Source: Cunninghamella blakesleeana (Eukaryota > Mucoromycota > Mucoromycetes > Mucorales > Cunninghamellaceae). Taken from it: a DNA stretch of 64,000 nt. The first letter of the stretch is position 1. Every line of letters starts with the position of its first letter. The DNA lies in contig JAFCIZ010000004.1 of the NCBI GenBank assembly GCA_017871115.1, positions 1,254,851-1,318,850 on the forward strand, given 5' to 3'. The position numbers were made by a program, and so were the translations under genes. Positions 50,059-62,337 of this stretch are shown piece by piece. The notes beneath the pieces were generated by a model. It had not been told where the DNA came from and searched no databases. It saw nothing but the letters and a program-made list of their open reading frames with translations.

Positions 50059-52043
50059 ATGAATGACGATGATTTAAAACGACGAAAAGCAGAAGGACAT
50101 AAAGTTTTATTAGTTTTAGAAACTGAATTCAATGCTAAACCAAGAACTGCTATTCTAAGTATTCAAGGATCTCAAATACGCGCTCTTGCTCAATTCCCTT
50201 CTGTTATTCAAAACTATCCCTATTCTATGATTATCAACACTGCAATCTTAAAATTAGCTGATTGGTTTAGGCATGGGTAAATTATATATATACGTTTATT
50301 ACATATATATCACATACATAATTGTAAATATGAACATAATATACGACTTTTTAAAATAACTTAACATACAGATTTATTTTATTATTTTATTTTTAATTCG
50401 CTATTTATATAGAAATAATGTTGTACGGATGCATATATATAAAGTCTTTAAAGGAATTTCAGAGCAACACCTAGTAAAAATCATTAATATTGACGAAACT
50501 GTTAGACGAATAATACCAGTATTAGGTTCCAATGATCCTATATCTCGTGCTTTTACTTTACGGTAATATATATTGGTAACTATTGAATAATAATTAAATA
50601 CATGACTAAATAACGAAACATGTTTGCTAGTACTTTAGGGTGTATGGCTTCTATTATTGCTGATAATTTGGATGTTCAACATGGGTAAGTAATATATAGA
50701 ATATATATATAATATATATAAGTTAATAATACGGATTTATATATATATTGTTAGTTTATTGCAGTGTTTGCAAAAAGCAACGAATCAATTTGAAATTGAA
50801 GCAGCTATATGGGCCAGTGATAGATTTTGCTCCTACTCAACTACCTTTTTATCTGTTATGTTTACAAGAATATATGTAAAACTTAATGGTAAGCCAGTAT
50901 TAATATAAATATTATTTTTTTATATAATAATATAATATTATATATATAATTATTTTATTAACGTATTATTTATCATATTTTTTATTTTTTTCTTTCTTTT
51001 TTTATTTTGATAGATCCTTCTGTATCAAATGATATTCAACTTAGATTAATTAGAATTTTACGGCATATGCATAGTGACATCGCAATGGCTAGACAGGTAA
51101 TTATTTTTATATTATGTTATTTTATGTATCATATAACATCTTGAAATATGATAATGATAGCAATTTGATATAATTTACTTATGTAGGCAAAACAACTTTG
51201 TTTAATGATATTGGATCAACAAAAAGCTAATGAAGAATTTGTCATCGTTGTTTTACGGACATTAACAATGCTATTATCTGTTGCTCTATTAGACCAACAA
51301 GAACAGGTGGGGCATCAATATTAAAAATAAATAAATCTTTAAATATGGAAGTATATACTAATTTATCAATTTTTTTTTTTGGATTTTTTTTTTCTTAGAT
51401 TGATCGTTTATTATCTTATTTACTACATGATAAAAGAACTTCTGTTCAACAAAGTATTTTATTGGATTTGAACCAACTTAGTCGCAATGGTATCACATTT
51501 GATAGTTCTCATTTTATTGTAAGTCTATAAATTGCTTATTAAAATATTATTTTTTTCTTAAAAATTAAATAATCATATAAATTAATGTTCCTGCCCTCTC
51601 TTTTCTTAAACACTAGACTTTATTAAACGGAATTACAACTTCAGCTTCAACATCACCATTACTACAACAACCCTCCTATAAATGTGCAGAATCGATAATA
51701 AAATCACATCGTACATTGATTATTCACATTTTAAATCAACCACCAACAACTGCCGAATATCAAACATTACTCAATATATTGGATATATGGAGAGATACAT
51801 TAAATATGTCAATGCAACACAAAAAATATAATTTTGCAATACAAAATGCAGACTTACTTTTGACAGTTTTGGATATTTTTAAATCAATAAAAAACTCATG
51901 TACTACTTTTATGACAGATTTCCCTGCCGATAATCTTATTGATAACAATGATCAGCTTTTAAATCTTATTTCTAATCATATGGATAACATTCCTATGGAT
52001 GCAATTTATTCCGAATCAAACCATGTCACATCACTTGCAAAGG

Positions 52044-52074
<31 letters not shown>

Positions 52075-52272
52075 AATAGTAAAATTACTGATAATACGAA
52101 AATATCTGTCTCGAAATGTATATTTGTATTCATCTAGTAACTAATCATTATTATCTCTAGGTTCGGAAATGGATATCAATTAAAACGAGATTATTACATA
52201 TTTTTGACTATCAAGACAATAAAAACATATTTATAAATGGATTAAAGTTATTGGAAGAAAATCAAGGTAATA

Positions 52273-52306
<34 letters not shown>

Positions 52307-54027
52307 ATGCGTGTAAAAATAGTTCAAGCTAATATTACCTATTATAATTGGTTTAAAATTTATTTTATTTTTTGTTATTTGTTTTGTAGATGATCGATTA
52401 AGTTCTATTATATTAAAATATTGTATATCTACTTCTCAAAAGTGCGATGATTTATATACTTGGCTTCCTTCACTTCTTCTTAATACCTTGGAAAATCACA
52501 TTGATTCTCCTATAGTATATGTAAGTTCATATTATTTATCATGCTAAAAATAAAAATAAAAACATAAAAAAATAAAAAATATTAACATTTTTTTTTTGAT
52601 AGATGAATCTTCTTTTTCTATTGTTTCGTACAATACAACCTAACAAAGAAATTACTGATAATGTACTAGTATTAATAAAAAAATTTGGTAAATGGGATGG
52701 CGAAACTGGAAAGTATACTACCAATGGTTGGAGTATATACTTGATTGGTATTGAAGCAAGTATTTGTGGTTGGTATTATATTATGCAAATCGTTATGAGT
52801 GAACTTCAATCATTGGTAAATCAACTACTAAAAAAATTGGATACTATTTATATACAACGATTATGTGTATATACTTTTTGGTTATTAATATCCATTTTTA
52901 TAATTTTTTTTTTCGAATATAAATTACTAATTTAGGTTGAATCTGATTCATGTCTACATTGGCTTTCTGCGCTTTCAGCTTTTGGTTCTGCTGAGTGGAC
53001 TCTAGCATACGACAACTCATCTATCATTGTGACAAAATCAGCAGAAATAATGGATTTATATTTAAATGCTCTAACAAGCCTAAAGGTAATAGTAAATATA
53101 GCTTTTTTTTTAAAAAAAAAACTTAAACTTTTTTATAACTTATTATTAAAATTACTATTATTATTCATTTATTGTTTTATTAGGCATTTCATTCAGTTTC
53201 TGGTCAAGCAAAATTTCAAACTTGGATAATACGCTTACGAATGGAGATGTTCTATTCTATTCAATATACTTTAAGTGCATTAAAAGAAATTCAACTACAT
53301 GGAAATCAAGAACAAAAATGTTATAAAATGGTAATATATACAAACATATATATATAAATTATAACTAAAACTAAAAATTAAATAATACTTTTTATTTTAA
53401 AATAAAAATAGATGTTTGAATGTTTATCAAAATTTAGAACGCTTGCTTCTCGATATGATTTAGCAGCCCAATCAATGCATGGAGCAAATAAAGATGTTTT
53501 GACTATTTTTGAACATTATAAAATTGGTGCTTTGGTATTAGAACATGCAACAAGAGTATTTATTAATTTAAAGTATATACAAATAATAATATTAAACATA
53601 GGATGGTGACATTTTAATGTGATGATGTTGTTTTTAAATTTATTTAATTTATTTTATTGTTTTTATAGCCACGGTGAATATTATTTTTGCATAGACCCTA
53701 CACTTATATCATTATTATCTGATCACCATATATCTGAACCTTCATACATACCTCCAAATCTTTCAAAATTTAAAAATATGTGTATTGAAAACCTTAAACA
53801 AATTGTTCAATGGGAAGAAAATTACGATCAAGAGAACTTTAGACAGGTATGAACTTTTATTATTTTTATTATTTTGATATAATGACATTTCATATTTTCG
53901 TTATTTAAACCTTTTTTATTTATCTATTTATTTGCATTAGTATTATCTCGATACGGTCGAATCCTTTTGTAAAAATATGATCAGCCTTCCATTAGTATTA
54001 CCTAGACGGTTTTTTAAACACCAGTAA
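50059..54027 (+). CDS. INTS7: Integrator complex subunit 7 (INTS7), 825 aa
   Basis: Integrator associates with RNA polymerase II and cleaves snRNA and other nascent transcripts; INTS7 is an alpha-helical scaffold subunit. I joined 16 exons, all in frame: 50059-50276, 50413-50562, 50631-50684, 50755-50888, 51014-51096, 51187-51306, 51399-51518, 51617-52042, 52161-52266, 52390-52520, 52603-52815, 52936-53085, 53184-53330, 53412-53572, 53669-53846, 53941-54027. The N-terminal block is diagnostic: IRALAQFPSVIQNYPYSMII, LKLADWFRHGNNVVRMHIYK, VLGSNDPISRAFTLRTLGCM, then FEIEAAIWASDRFC. The C-terminal SLPLVLPRRFFKHQ also matches the family ending. It is slightly shorter than animal INTS7 (about 960 aa). 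In exon 4 the first acceptor (TTAG at 50751-50754) must be used rather than the nearby GCAG to preserve the conserved frame. Confidence 0.87.
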
Positions 54028-54309
54028 ATCATTTTGTAAATATATCCTAATACTTCCAACCATTCAAAATTGATTGTTATCTGTTTACAGATTTATATCA
54101 ATATCAACATAAATATTATTACTTTTATTATAAATTAATCATTCTGATCCATTTTACAATTATATTCATGTGTTAAGTTTCCAACAAAAAAAAGATTATC
54201 CTTTTTTTTAAATTTGTTTATTGATATGATGTTTTATAATGATACATGATTATCAAATCTATATTAAACCAAGAGAACCATAGCTGTATCTTGATATAAA
54301 ATACTGTAC

Positions 54310-54547
54310 TTAGAAGTAAGAGATGTCGCCGAATTTTTCCTTGTAACCAGGAACAGAGAATTGACCTTTTTCAACCATAGTTTCAACGTTCTTGACAAGT
54401 TCAGGTTTAGCGGCAATAATGTCATCAACCTAAAATAAAGTAATATAATGGAAATTATATATAAATATAGAGTACTCAGTATATATTTTTCAACTAATAA
54501 TATATATATAATGCTGTATTGATTGTATGCCGTTGTTATTATTATCA

Positions 54548-54641
<94 letters not shown>

Positions 54642-55170
54642 CATCTTACAGTAAGTTGTTCAATAGGACGGGAACCTTGAATATTACCAAGAGTAGCATT
54701 AAGATCCTTAAGTTCGGCTTCAATTTGTTGAACAGTGTTCTTGGCTTTTTCAACCTATAAAAGATAATAATAAAAATAATAAATAATAAATATAAATATA
54801 TATTAATATAAATATATATACACTTGTATTAAAATGTTATTATTAATAATAATATATAAAAAAAACTTACAGCCTTAGCTTCAAATTGATCAATAGCTTT
54901 TAATTGAGCATCAAGGTTATAAGCAACAGGTTTAAATCCTTGGACAGCCTTTTCAGCATTATCAATGACAGCTTTGTTTTTCAAAACACTTCTATAATGA
55001 GCAAAGTCAACAGTAGTGGATTGAGACTTTAATTCAGATAAAACACGTTTAACTTCTTCATTACGTTTACGGAAAGCTTGTAAAGAAGCAACAGTTTCTT
55101 GGGGAAGGGAGCTGGATAATTTAGCCCAGTCTAATTGCTTTGCAGCAGCGCGAACAGTGGTGGCCATCAT
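54310..55170 (-). CDS. ATP7: Mitochondrial ATP synthase subunit d
   Basis: Peripheral-stalk subunit d of F1Fo ATP synthase, in the inner mitochondrial membrane. Three exons join in frame (54871-55170, 54650-54754, 54310-54429), giving 174 aa, the usual length. Signature blocks: TVRAAAKQLDWAKLSSSLPQ then ETVASLQAFRKRNEE, the STTVDFAHYRSVLKNKAV region, and C-terminal VPGYKEKFGDISYF. Two adjacent ATGs (55170 and 55167) could serve as the start; the second is equally plausible. As in other fungi, the N-terminus starts almost directly with the mature sequence and shows no long presequence. Intron 2 contains a long TTA microsatellite. Confidence 0.94.
54551..54641. repeat. (TTA)30 microsatellite in ATP7 intron
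   Basis: About 30 uninterrupted TTA units within intron 2 of the ATP synthase d gene, the longest trinucleotide run in the window. It creates spurious poly-Ile and poly-Leu open frames on the two strands. Confidence 0.95.
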
Positions 55171-55993
55171 TTTTTTTTGTTTGATATAAAAAAAAATCGA
55201 GAGAGAAAGGGGAGGAAGGAAAAAAAAAAAAAAAACGGGGTGTTAAAAAAATCATTTAAGTCACAATAAATCTTCTGAGATAAAATCTTTTTTTCTGTCT
55301 TTTTTTCATTCTCTTTTTACAATAAATATTGAATTATATACATAAATATATGAAATAACACATACCTTTGATTTATTTATTTTTAAAATTCAATTCATTT
55401 AATTAATAAATAATATTATCAATAATATTCATTTACAAAATGTTCTAATTATAACTACATTTTAAACTATCTTCAACAATAACAATATTTTTTTAATATA
55501 ATCTCAAAAGGAATATCAAAGAAAATCCAAGATTCCATTATAAATAAAAAATTATATACATGCCAACTTTCAATTTATTTAATATACAACCTACTTATTT
55601 GGTATACAACATTTTCAATAATATTTATTTAAAATAGATCAAATTTCAGTATTTATTAATAAAAAGTCCTGATCATAGCTATTTTCAACAGCAACTACAA
55701 CAATATATATATATATATATATTTAAATGCAATCTCGAAAGAAATTCAAAAACATTATAGCAAAACGCTATAAATAATACTATCGGTAAACAAAAATAAA
55801 TAACACAGCGAATAATAACTATCAATTGTATACAATGATTATAACAACATGTATATTTCTTCTGGATTTCTACTATTAAAAAGGTATTAGCTGACAAAAA
55901 AAATCATTTTGATTTAGCGTTTTATAGTGTAAGTATACTATTTTTATATTTATGCTTCAGAGACAAATTTTTGGTCCAAAATATTAAGAAAAT
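55171..55993. other. Intergenic between ATP7 and the tRNA gene
   Basis: ATP7 promoter region (T-rich, A-rich leader, 55171-55320), then AT-rich DNA with no supportable gene. The short open frame around 55685-55897 reads through a TA microsatellite and is not called. Confidence 0.45.
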
Positions 55994-56067
55994 GCTCTTT
56001 TGGTGTAGTCGGTTATCACGGATGCTTCACACGCATCAGGTCGCCGGTTCGAATCCGGCAGAGAGCA
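55994..56067 (+). tRNA. tRNA-Val (anticodon CAC)
   Basis: A 74-nt cloverleaf can be folded by eye. The acceptor stem is GCTCTTT against AGAGAGC (one G-U pair) with discriminator A. The D-arm region TGGTGTAGTCGGTTATCA contains the A box. The anticodon arm is GATGC-TTCACAC-GCATC with anticodon CAC at about 56026-56028. The T arm GCCGG-TTCGAATC-CCGGC contains the B box GGTTCGAATCC. There is no intron, and CCA is not encoded. A T6 run at 56074-56079 is the expected RNA polymerase III terminator. The anticodon loop matches fungal valine tRNAs. Confidence 0.95.
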
Positions 56068-58544
56068 TTAATATTTTTTATATCTTTTATTTAAATAAGG
56101 TTCAATAGTTTAGCCATTTATTTTTTGAATAAGGAATGAATATTTGGAGTATATAATATAGTTCCAATGAGCACTAATTACAGTTTTATAAGTAGAATGA
56201 CTTAATATAAATGAATAGAAAAAAAAAAAAATAATTAAATTTAATAATTGAATAAGTTATAAGTAAAAATAAAATAAGGTAAAATTATAAAATTTGTTAT
56301 AAAGTAGACTGTTTAATAATTATATAGTAGATAATAATTAACTATAAAATTTGGCCATTTAAGAGAAAAAAAGAAAGCAAAAATTGATTATATTTATATT
56401 TAAAAAAATTATAAGAATGAGAAGATGAACAAAAACACCTTGAAATTTTTGCACCAGTAACACAAAAGCTAAGTCAAAAAAAGAAAAAAAAGAAATCAGA
56501 GAACATTGTTGCAAACAGTTTTCATACAAATAAAGGATTTATAATATGATAAAAATTATTAAATTTTTAAAATAATTCTATATATTATAATATAATATGT
56601 TTAAATATATAAGTTATTACTTTGGGAAAACTCCAATATATTTGGACTATTATAGAAGCATGGAGCAATTTGATAGTCTAGAAGCCATTCGATGATTATG
56701 TATTAAGTCAATCATAAATATTGCTAATTTCTACTAAGTACTCCAATCTAATCCGTTAATGCATGTAAAATATTTATAGAAAGAGAATAAGAATAAAAAT
56801 TTAATAAACAAATAAATTTAGTGACCATTGAGATTGATTGCCATTTAAGAAAAGTAGTAAGCAAGAGCAAATAAAATGAGATATATATATATACGTGTGT
56901 GTTGCTCTAAAAAAGAATAAAATAGAGTGGTTTCAATTAATAAATAAAACTAATTGATTTGGATAAATGAATATTTATTATAAACATACTAGTTAACAAT
57001 TTGACAAGAAAAAAAAAAGAAGAAAAGAGAAAGAAAAGCAATCTAGCGTATTTATACTTAAATCAAACACTAATTTTATTTTTTTTAAAAAAAAAGAAAA
57101 GGTAAATGATCGTAGATAAAAAAATAAAAAAAAAATAAATGTGAGCGTTGTAAGCTTAATCTACTTGGATGGCAGTGGTTTATAAATGTATTTCCTTATT
57201 AATAATAGAATTAATTGAAGTGTTATTTTAAAGATATAGTAAAAAACTATCCATAAAAGGATTAAATATATTTTTTAAAAAATATATATTTACAATTTAA
57301 TACGTTTTATATCATGATACTGTTTTTATAAGTTTAAATATGAATTAAGAATAAAAGGCTTATTAAAAATTCACAAAATGAACAAAATCTCGAGGTAACC
57401 CTAAGTTTGTTTACATAAAATCCAACACTTGGGCCTATGTACTATTGTTAAAAATATAATATTATATTTTTGATAATGTAAATGTTTATCATAGTGAGTA
57501 CCAGTGTCTTGTCTTACCAGTAACATAGCTTCAAAAGGTAAAATAAAGTAAAACTATAGCTTTAAAATTAAAATTAAATAATTCGAATAGCATTTTTATT
57601 TTTTATTGAGTTAAAAAAAATTAAAAAAAATGAGATATTTTAAAATAAAGAAGAAAAAGTTGTTTAATTTATATGAAAAAATAAAAATACGAAAAACCAC
57701 ACCAAATGTTTTGCTACAAAACACTATAGAGAATATCTGAATATAAAAAAGAATAATAATTAAATATTTATTTCAAAATAATGATAAATATTTTTTCTTT
57801 TAAATTTTGACATTGATTTTCTAGAGTTCATTGAGCTTGATCCATTACATGATGGGACTATAATCGGCAGCTGTTTAATAAAAATAAAATTGTAAAAGTT
57901 AATTATAATATAGGTAAGTTGAATAATATTTTTTGATTAATAATTTATTCATTTTTTTTTTAATAAAAGAAAGAAAAATATATAAAATAATGACCGTTTA
58001 TATAAACAGAAAAAAATAAAACACCAGAGTTATACACCAGATCAAAAAAAAAAAAACTACAAATTTAAGGTTTAAAAAGAAGTTTTAATTCAGCAGTATG
58101 GATACCAAATAGTCATGAAAATAAAAAATAATAAATAAAAATTTTGATTAATGAGCTTAACAATCAAAAGATAAAAATATAAAGTTGTATTAAAATTGGA
58201 TTAAAATTGAAACAATAATAATAATAACTTATCTATTAAAAGAATACAACTTTAAATATGATTAATATTATGAAGTAAAAAAAAATTAAGTAGACCTATT
58301 TCTATCATCATCATTGTTGTGTTAATATCATAAAAAACTTTTATTTGAATTAATGATTACTGTACAAAGTGAATAATTGCAATATATGTAATAAAAAAAA
58401 AGAAAAAGAATGAAAAAAAGATAATTATACTAATGATATTTTTTTTATGAAAAAAAAAAGGTGAATAAATAATAATAAAAATGAAATGACCAAACGTAAA
58501 TAAATATATATATTGGGCGAATAATTAATATAAAAACCTTTCAT
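56068..58544. other. Gene-free AT-rich stretch, about 2.5 kb
   Basis: I see no coding frame or structured RNA that I can support. The stretch is A-rich on the plus strand over long distances. It has a perfect 22-nt inverted repeat at 57450-57471 and a few less AT-rich short patches near 56640-56700, 57395-57440 and 57480-57530. The right end should hold the RRS1 3' UTR. Confidence 0.45.
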
Positions 58545-59807
58545 CTATTTCTTTCCTTTTTTTTTATCACCTTTATCGTTTGACTTTCTTTTTTTTTGAG
58601 ATTGTTCTTTTGAGTGGATACGAAGAGCCTTCTTAACATCAACTTTATCTTCTTTGCCTACCACTTTCTTGAGAATGTCGAGGGAAGAACTCTTTTCATT
58701 TTTAACATCACCGATAGTAGGTGCAAACTATGTATATATATATATGTAAAAATAATAAAAAAGAAAAAAAATATTATTATTATTTAATTTATGATCATTT
58801 ATCCAATTTTAATTTATTTTTATTATATTCAGCTTTATTTATTTATTATATTTTTACCTGATGAGTAACACCTTTTATTTTTTGTTCATTCTTTAAAGAT
58901 TTATCGAATTTACCCAAACTAGCGGTAGCTGTCCTAGAAGCAGCAATAGCTTGTTGTAATTCATTCTTGCCCAATTCACGTACATCCTTTTTCCCAGTCA
59001 TGGTAGCAGCAGCACTTTCTTCTTCATTACGCTTTTGTCTCTTTGCATTTTTTTCTACTCTAGCCTTCTTTTCTTCTCGCTTAGCTTGATACATATCTGT
59101 CATAGGATCCACATTATCAGGTACTTCAATTAACCAATCCTTAGTTTTATCCTTTTCACCACCTTGGTAACCCCATCGAGGAACATATTCATTGCGTTCT
59201 TCATCCCATACCATTCTTTCTCTCTTTCTATTTTGAATGCCTTTAGCTTTAGCGAATTTTTCCCATCGAGTTAATGGTTTATCCTTAGGTAATGGTTTTT
59301 CACGAGGTAAAAGTGTAATTCTATCTGGTAATTCTGCAAGGACACCTAAATCACTGCTTTTGACTTTGAGATCGAATAGTTGATTTAATACAAGTTGGGT
59401 GTTGTCTCTTGATAATTCTTTGATATATTTTTCTTTTTCACTCCTATATACATAATAATATAATAATAATAAAAAGACATTGATTAAAAAATTTGAGGAC
59501 ATTATATAAAAGCTTTTATATTCTAATCGTTGTTATCATTGTTATTTATAATATAGGATCAAAATCACTTACTTGATACGCTTTTCATCAAGGGCGTTGA
59601 TATCGAAACCAGCTAAAAGATTAAGATCATAATCAAGAGGTACAAGTTTTTCTACAGTGATTGGTTTACTATAAGGCAAATATAAGATAATATAGAGTCA
59701 TATTAATATCAACGTTATTTACTATATATAAAAATAATTTAATATAAAATAAAAATTGTTTCTTACAATTGTGCTTTATGAGCTTCTAATATTTCAGTTA
59801 CATCCAT
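58545..59807 (-). CDS. RRS1: Ribosome biogenesis regulator RRS1
   Basis: Nucleolar factor that, with Rpf2, recruits the 5S RNP to the 60S precursor. Four exons join in frame from ATG at 59807: a 41-nt first exon (59767-59807), then KPITVEKLVPLDYDLNLLAG, a long third exon (about 58860-59450) and the C-terminal exon. Conserved segments: YDLNLLAGFDINAL, DNTQLVLNQLFDL, LPDRITLLPREKPLPKDKPL then TRWEKFAKAKGIQ, RMVWDEERNEYVPRWGYQGG and DWLIEVPDNVDPMTDMYQAK. The C-terminus is Lys-rich (SKEQSQKKRKSNDKGDKKKG), a nucleolar signal type. The size of about 320 aa is within the family's range. Divergent from GPN3, with about 230 nt between start codons. Confidence 0.94.
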
Positions 59808-60034
59808 TTTATATAAAAGTTTAAAGAATTAGAAAAAAATTGAGAAAGTAAAAGAGAGCGAAAAAAAAAAATCCAATTCAAAAATTTTATCAATGCGTCT
59901 CAGTTTAAAGTGGCTTATTTTTTTAATGCCAATTTTTTTTTAAAATTCAGTGAATTTTTTATATCTTACGCTTCCTCTTTCTCTAGCTTCTTTTTTATTA
60001 CAAATTAAAAAAAAAAATACATTAGATATCAAAT

Positions 60035-61567
60035 ATGTATGTTTCTGTAATCTAATACTTTTTTAATATTATTATTATTTATAATTATATTTTTTATTTA
60101 TATTTATATTTATATTTATATTTTATTTATTTATATATTTATTTACTTAGGGGTCGACACTGTCAACTTGTAATGGGTCCAGCTGGGAGTGGAAAGGTAC
60201 ATACTAATGTTAACAGCAACGATAATATAAAAAATAGATGAAATTTATTTATTTATTATACTTATGTTGCGATATTGTATTAATATATATATTTGTAGTC
60301 CACATTCTGTGCAACTATGATGACTCACTGTCAAACTACTGGAAGAAAAGTTCATTTAGTTAATTTAGATCCTGCTGCAGAAAATTTGAATATGAACCAA
60401 CTATAGGTAGGAATAATACTCTAAAATAATAATAGTAATAATAATGATATTGATAAAATAAAATAAAGTTTTGCTCAAATAATATTTTTATTTTTATATT
60501 GTTTATCTAAACATATTGGTATTTGTTTTTATTTACATACTTTATTTATTTTAGATATTCGTGATTTAATTACTTTGGAAGATGTTATGGAAGAATTAGA
60601 CTATGGACCAAATGGAGGGTTGATTTATTGTTTAGAGTAAGGACGTGTATTATATATATATATAATGATTGAAAAAAGAAAAAGAGTATTGCAATATATT
60701 TACAATATATGTCCATACATCTATACACTATATAGATTTTTATTAAATAATATTGACTGGCTTGAAGAAGAAATTGGAAATTATGATGATGACTACCTTA
60801 TTATTGATTGTCCCGGGCAAATTGAATTATATACACACTTTCCTATCATGCGACGACTTTGTGAGCAATTAATGAGGTGGAATTTGAATATATGTGGAGT
60901 ATATTGTTTAGAATCACAATTTATTGAAGATAAAAGCAAGTTCTTTTCTGGTGTCCTTAGTGCAATGAGTGCTATGGTCAACATGGAAATCCCTCATATT
61001 AATGTAATGACGAAAATGGATTTAATACAAGGTGATTATGGTAATAAATCAACAAAGGAAGGAGAAGAAGAAGAAGACACTCTTAGTGGAAGTAGTGGTG
61101 GTGATAAAAAGAAATTATCAAAGAAACAAAGAAAACGGTTACAACAGCAAAAAGAGAACAGGTTATGACGGAAAGAGAATTGGAAAGATATCTGGACCCT
61201 GACCCGTTATTGATCGCCGAAGAAGCTGGTCAAGTGCCTGATAGAGAAGTTACACCTAGAATGGCTAAATTCCAAGCATTAAATCAAGCTATTGTACAAC
61301 TGGTAAAATATAACATTATCAAAAAAAAAAAAGAAATAAATGAGATTATTTATAGATATTACCTTTTATTATTTAGATTGATGATTATAGTATGGTCAGC
61401 TTTATACTTTGAATATTACTGACGAAGACTCTGTAGAATATGTATTATCTAGTGTTGATCATGCAATGCAATATGGTGAAGATCTTGAACCCAAGGTAAA
61501 AAAAAAAAAAATAGTACATTTTCATATGACAATAAGAGAACTAAAATTTAATGTTTATTTTTTTAAA

Positions 61568-61611
<44 letters not shown>

Positions 61612-61643
61612 AGGAACCTGATGATAAAATAGAATATGATTAA
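60035..61643 (+). CDS. GPN3: GPN-loop GTPase 3 (GPN3), interrupted by frameshifts in this sequence
   Basis: GPN-loop GTPase needed with GPN1 for assembly and nuclear import of RNA polymerase II. Recognisable blocks: [14 protein letters not shown] then [11 protein letters not shown] (P-loop), [29 protein letters not shown] with GG (the Gly-Pro-Asn loop), [45 protein letters not shown] (guanine specificity), LDPDPLL, then [20 protein letters not shown]. The start codon seems split: AT at 60035-60036, a GTATGT intron, then G at 60151. Reading frames break at about 60384 (one T short), somewhere in 61100-61165, and at about 61406 (one C short). Conservation is otherwise complete, so sequence errors are more likely than decay. 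A Lys/Glu-rich insert at 61032-61160 is not in other GPN3 proteins I know. Confidence 0.85.
61568..61610. repeat. (AAT)n microsatellite in the last GPN3 intron
   Basis: About 14 AAT units end directly at the polypyrimidine-poor acceptor TACAG before the final exon (GAACCTGATG). Confidence 0.9.
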
Positions 61644-62131
61644 ATAATTTATTTATATTCACACAACACCTTTTGTAATAAAAACAATATTTACCAAATA
61701 AAAAAAAAGGTTTATTTCAAAAAAGAACTGCGGACTTTTAACCGTGCTACTGGATATATAAATTTCACATTTTTTTTTATCCTTTCCTTTTTCTTTTGCT
61801 TTCAGCGAACTTTTTTTTTTCATTTCCTTTTTAATACTGTGTGTAGTTTTATTACACTTTTCTTTCTTTTCTTTTTTTTTTTATTATTATTATATTTATT
61901 TAAACTGTATTCTTTTATTTAAACTTTTGTATTATAGTTATCATTTCTAAATTGTAAAATCAAATTGTACGTTTAATACATATTGTGTATTTACCATTCC
62001 AATCATACTTTATCAGTTATTTCATACCCTCTCCCTTTTTTTTATTGCAACATACATATATTTATAAATATATATACATACACACACATATATATATATA
62101 ATACTATCATTATATTTATTTTATTAAAACC
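61644..62131. other. Intergenic between GPN3 and the terminal gene
   Basis: About 490 nt. Starts with the GPN3 3' flank. A GCGGACTTTTAACCGTGC patch at 61731-61748 and long T/C-rich tracts (about 61765-61890) precede the next start codon and look promoter-like. No RNA gene or reading frame is supported. Confidence 0.4.
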
Positions 62132-62306
62132 ATGTCAGCAACTGTTTATCCTTTACAACCTACATCAGCTTATCGACAAAATGATACACCTATATGTGAT
62201 GATAGCGACGATGATATCTCTTTAGCTAATATAATGACACGCAAGTTACAAGTTAATCAACAGGTAATTTATATAAAATATATATATATAAGTATTACTC
62301 CCTTTT

Positions 62307-62337
<31 letters not shown>

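Noticed and set aside
54264..54760. Poly-Ile and poly-Leu open frames on the two strands
   Set aside because: They are translations of the TTA microsatellite in the ATP7 intron.
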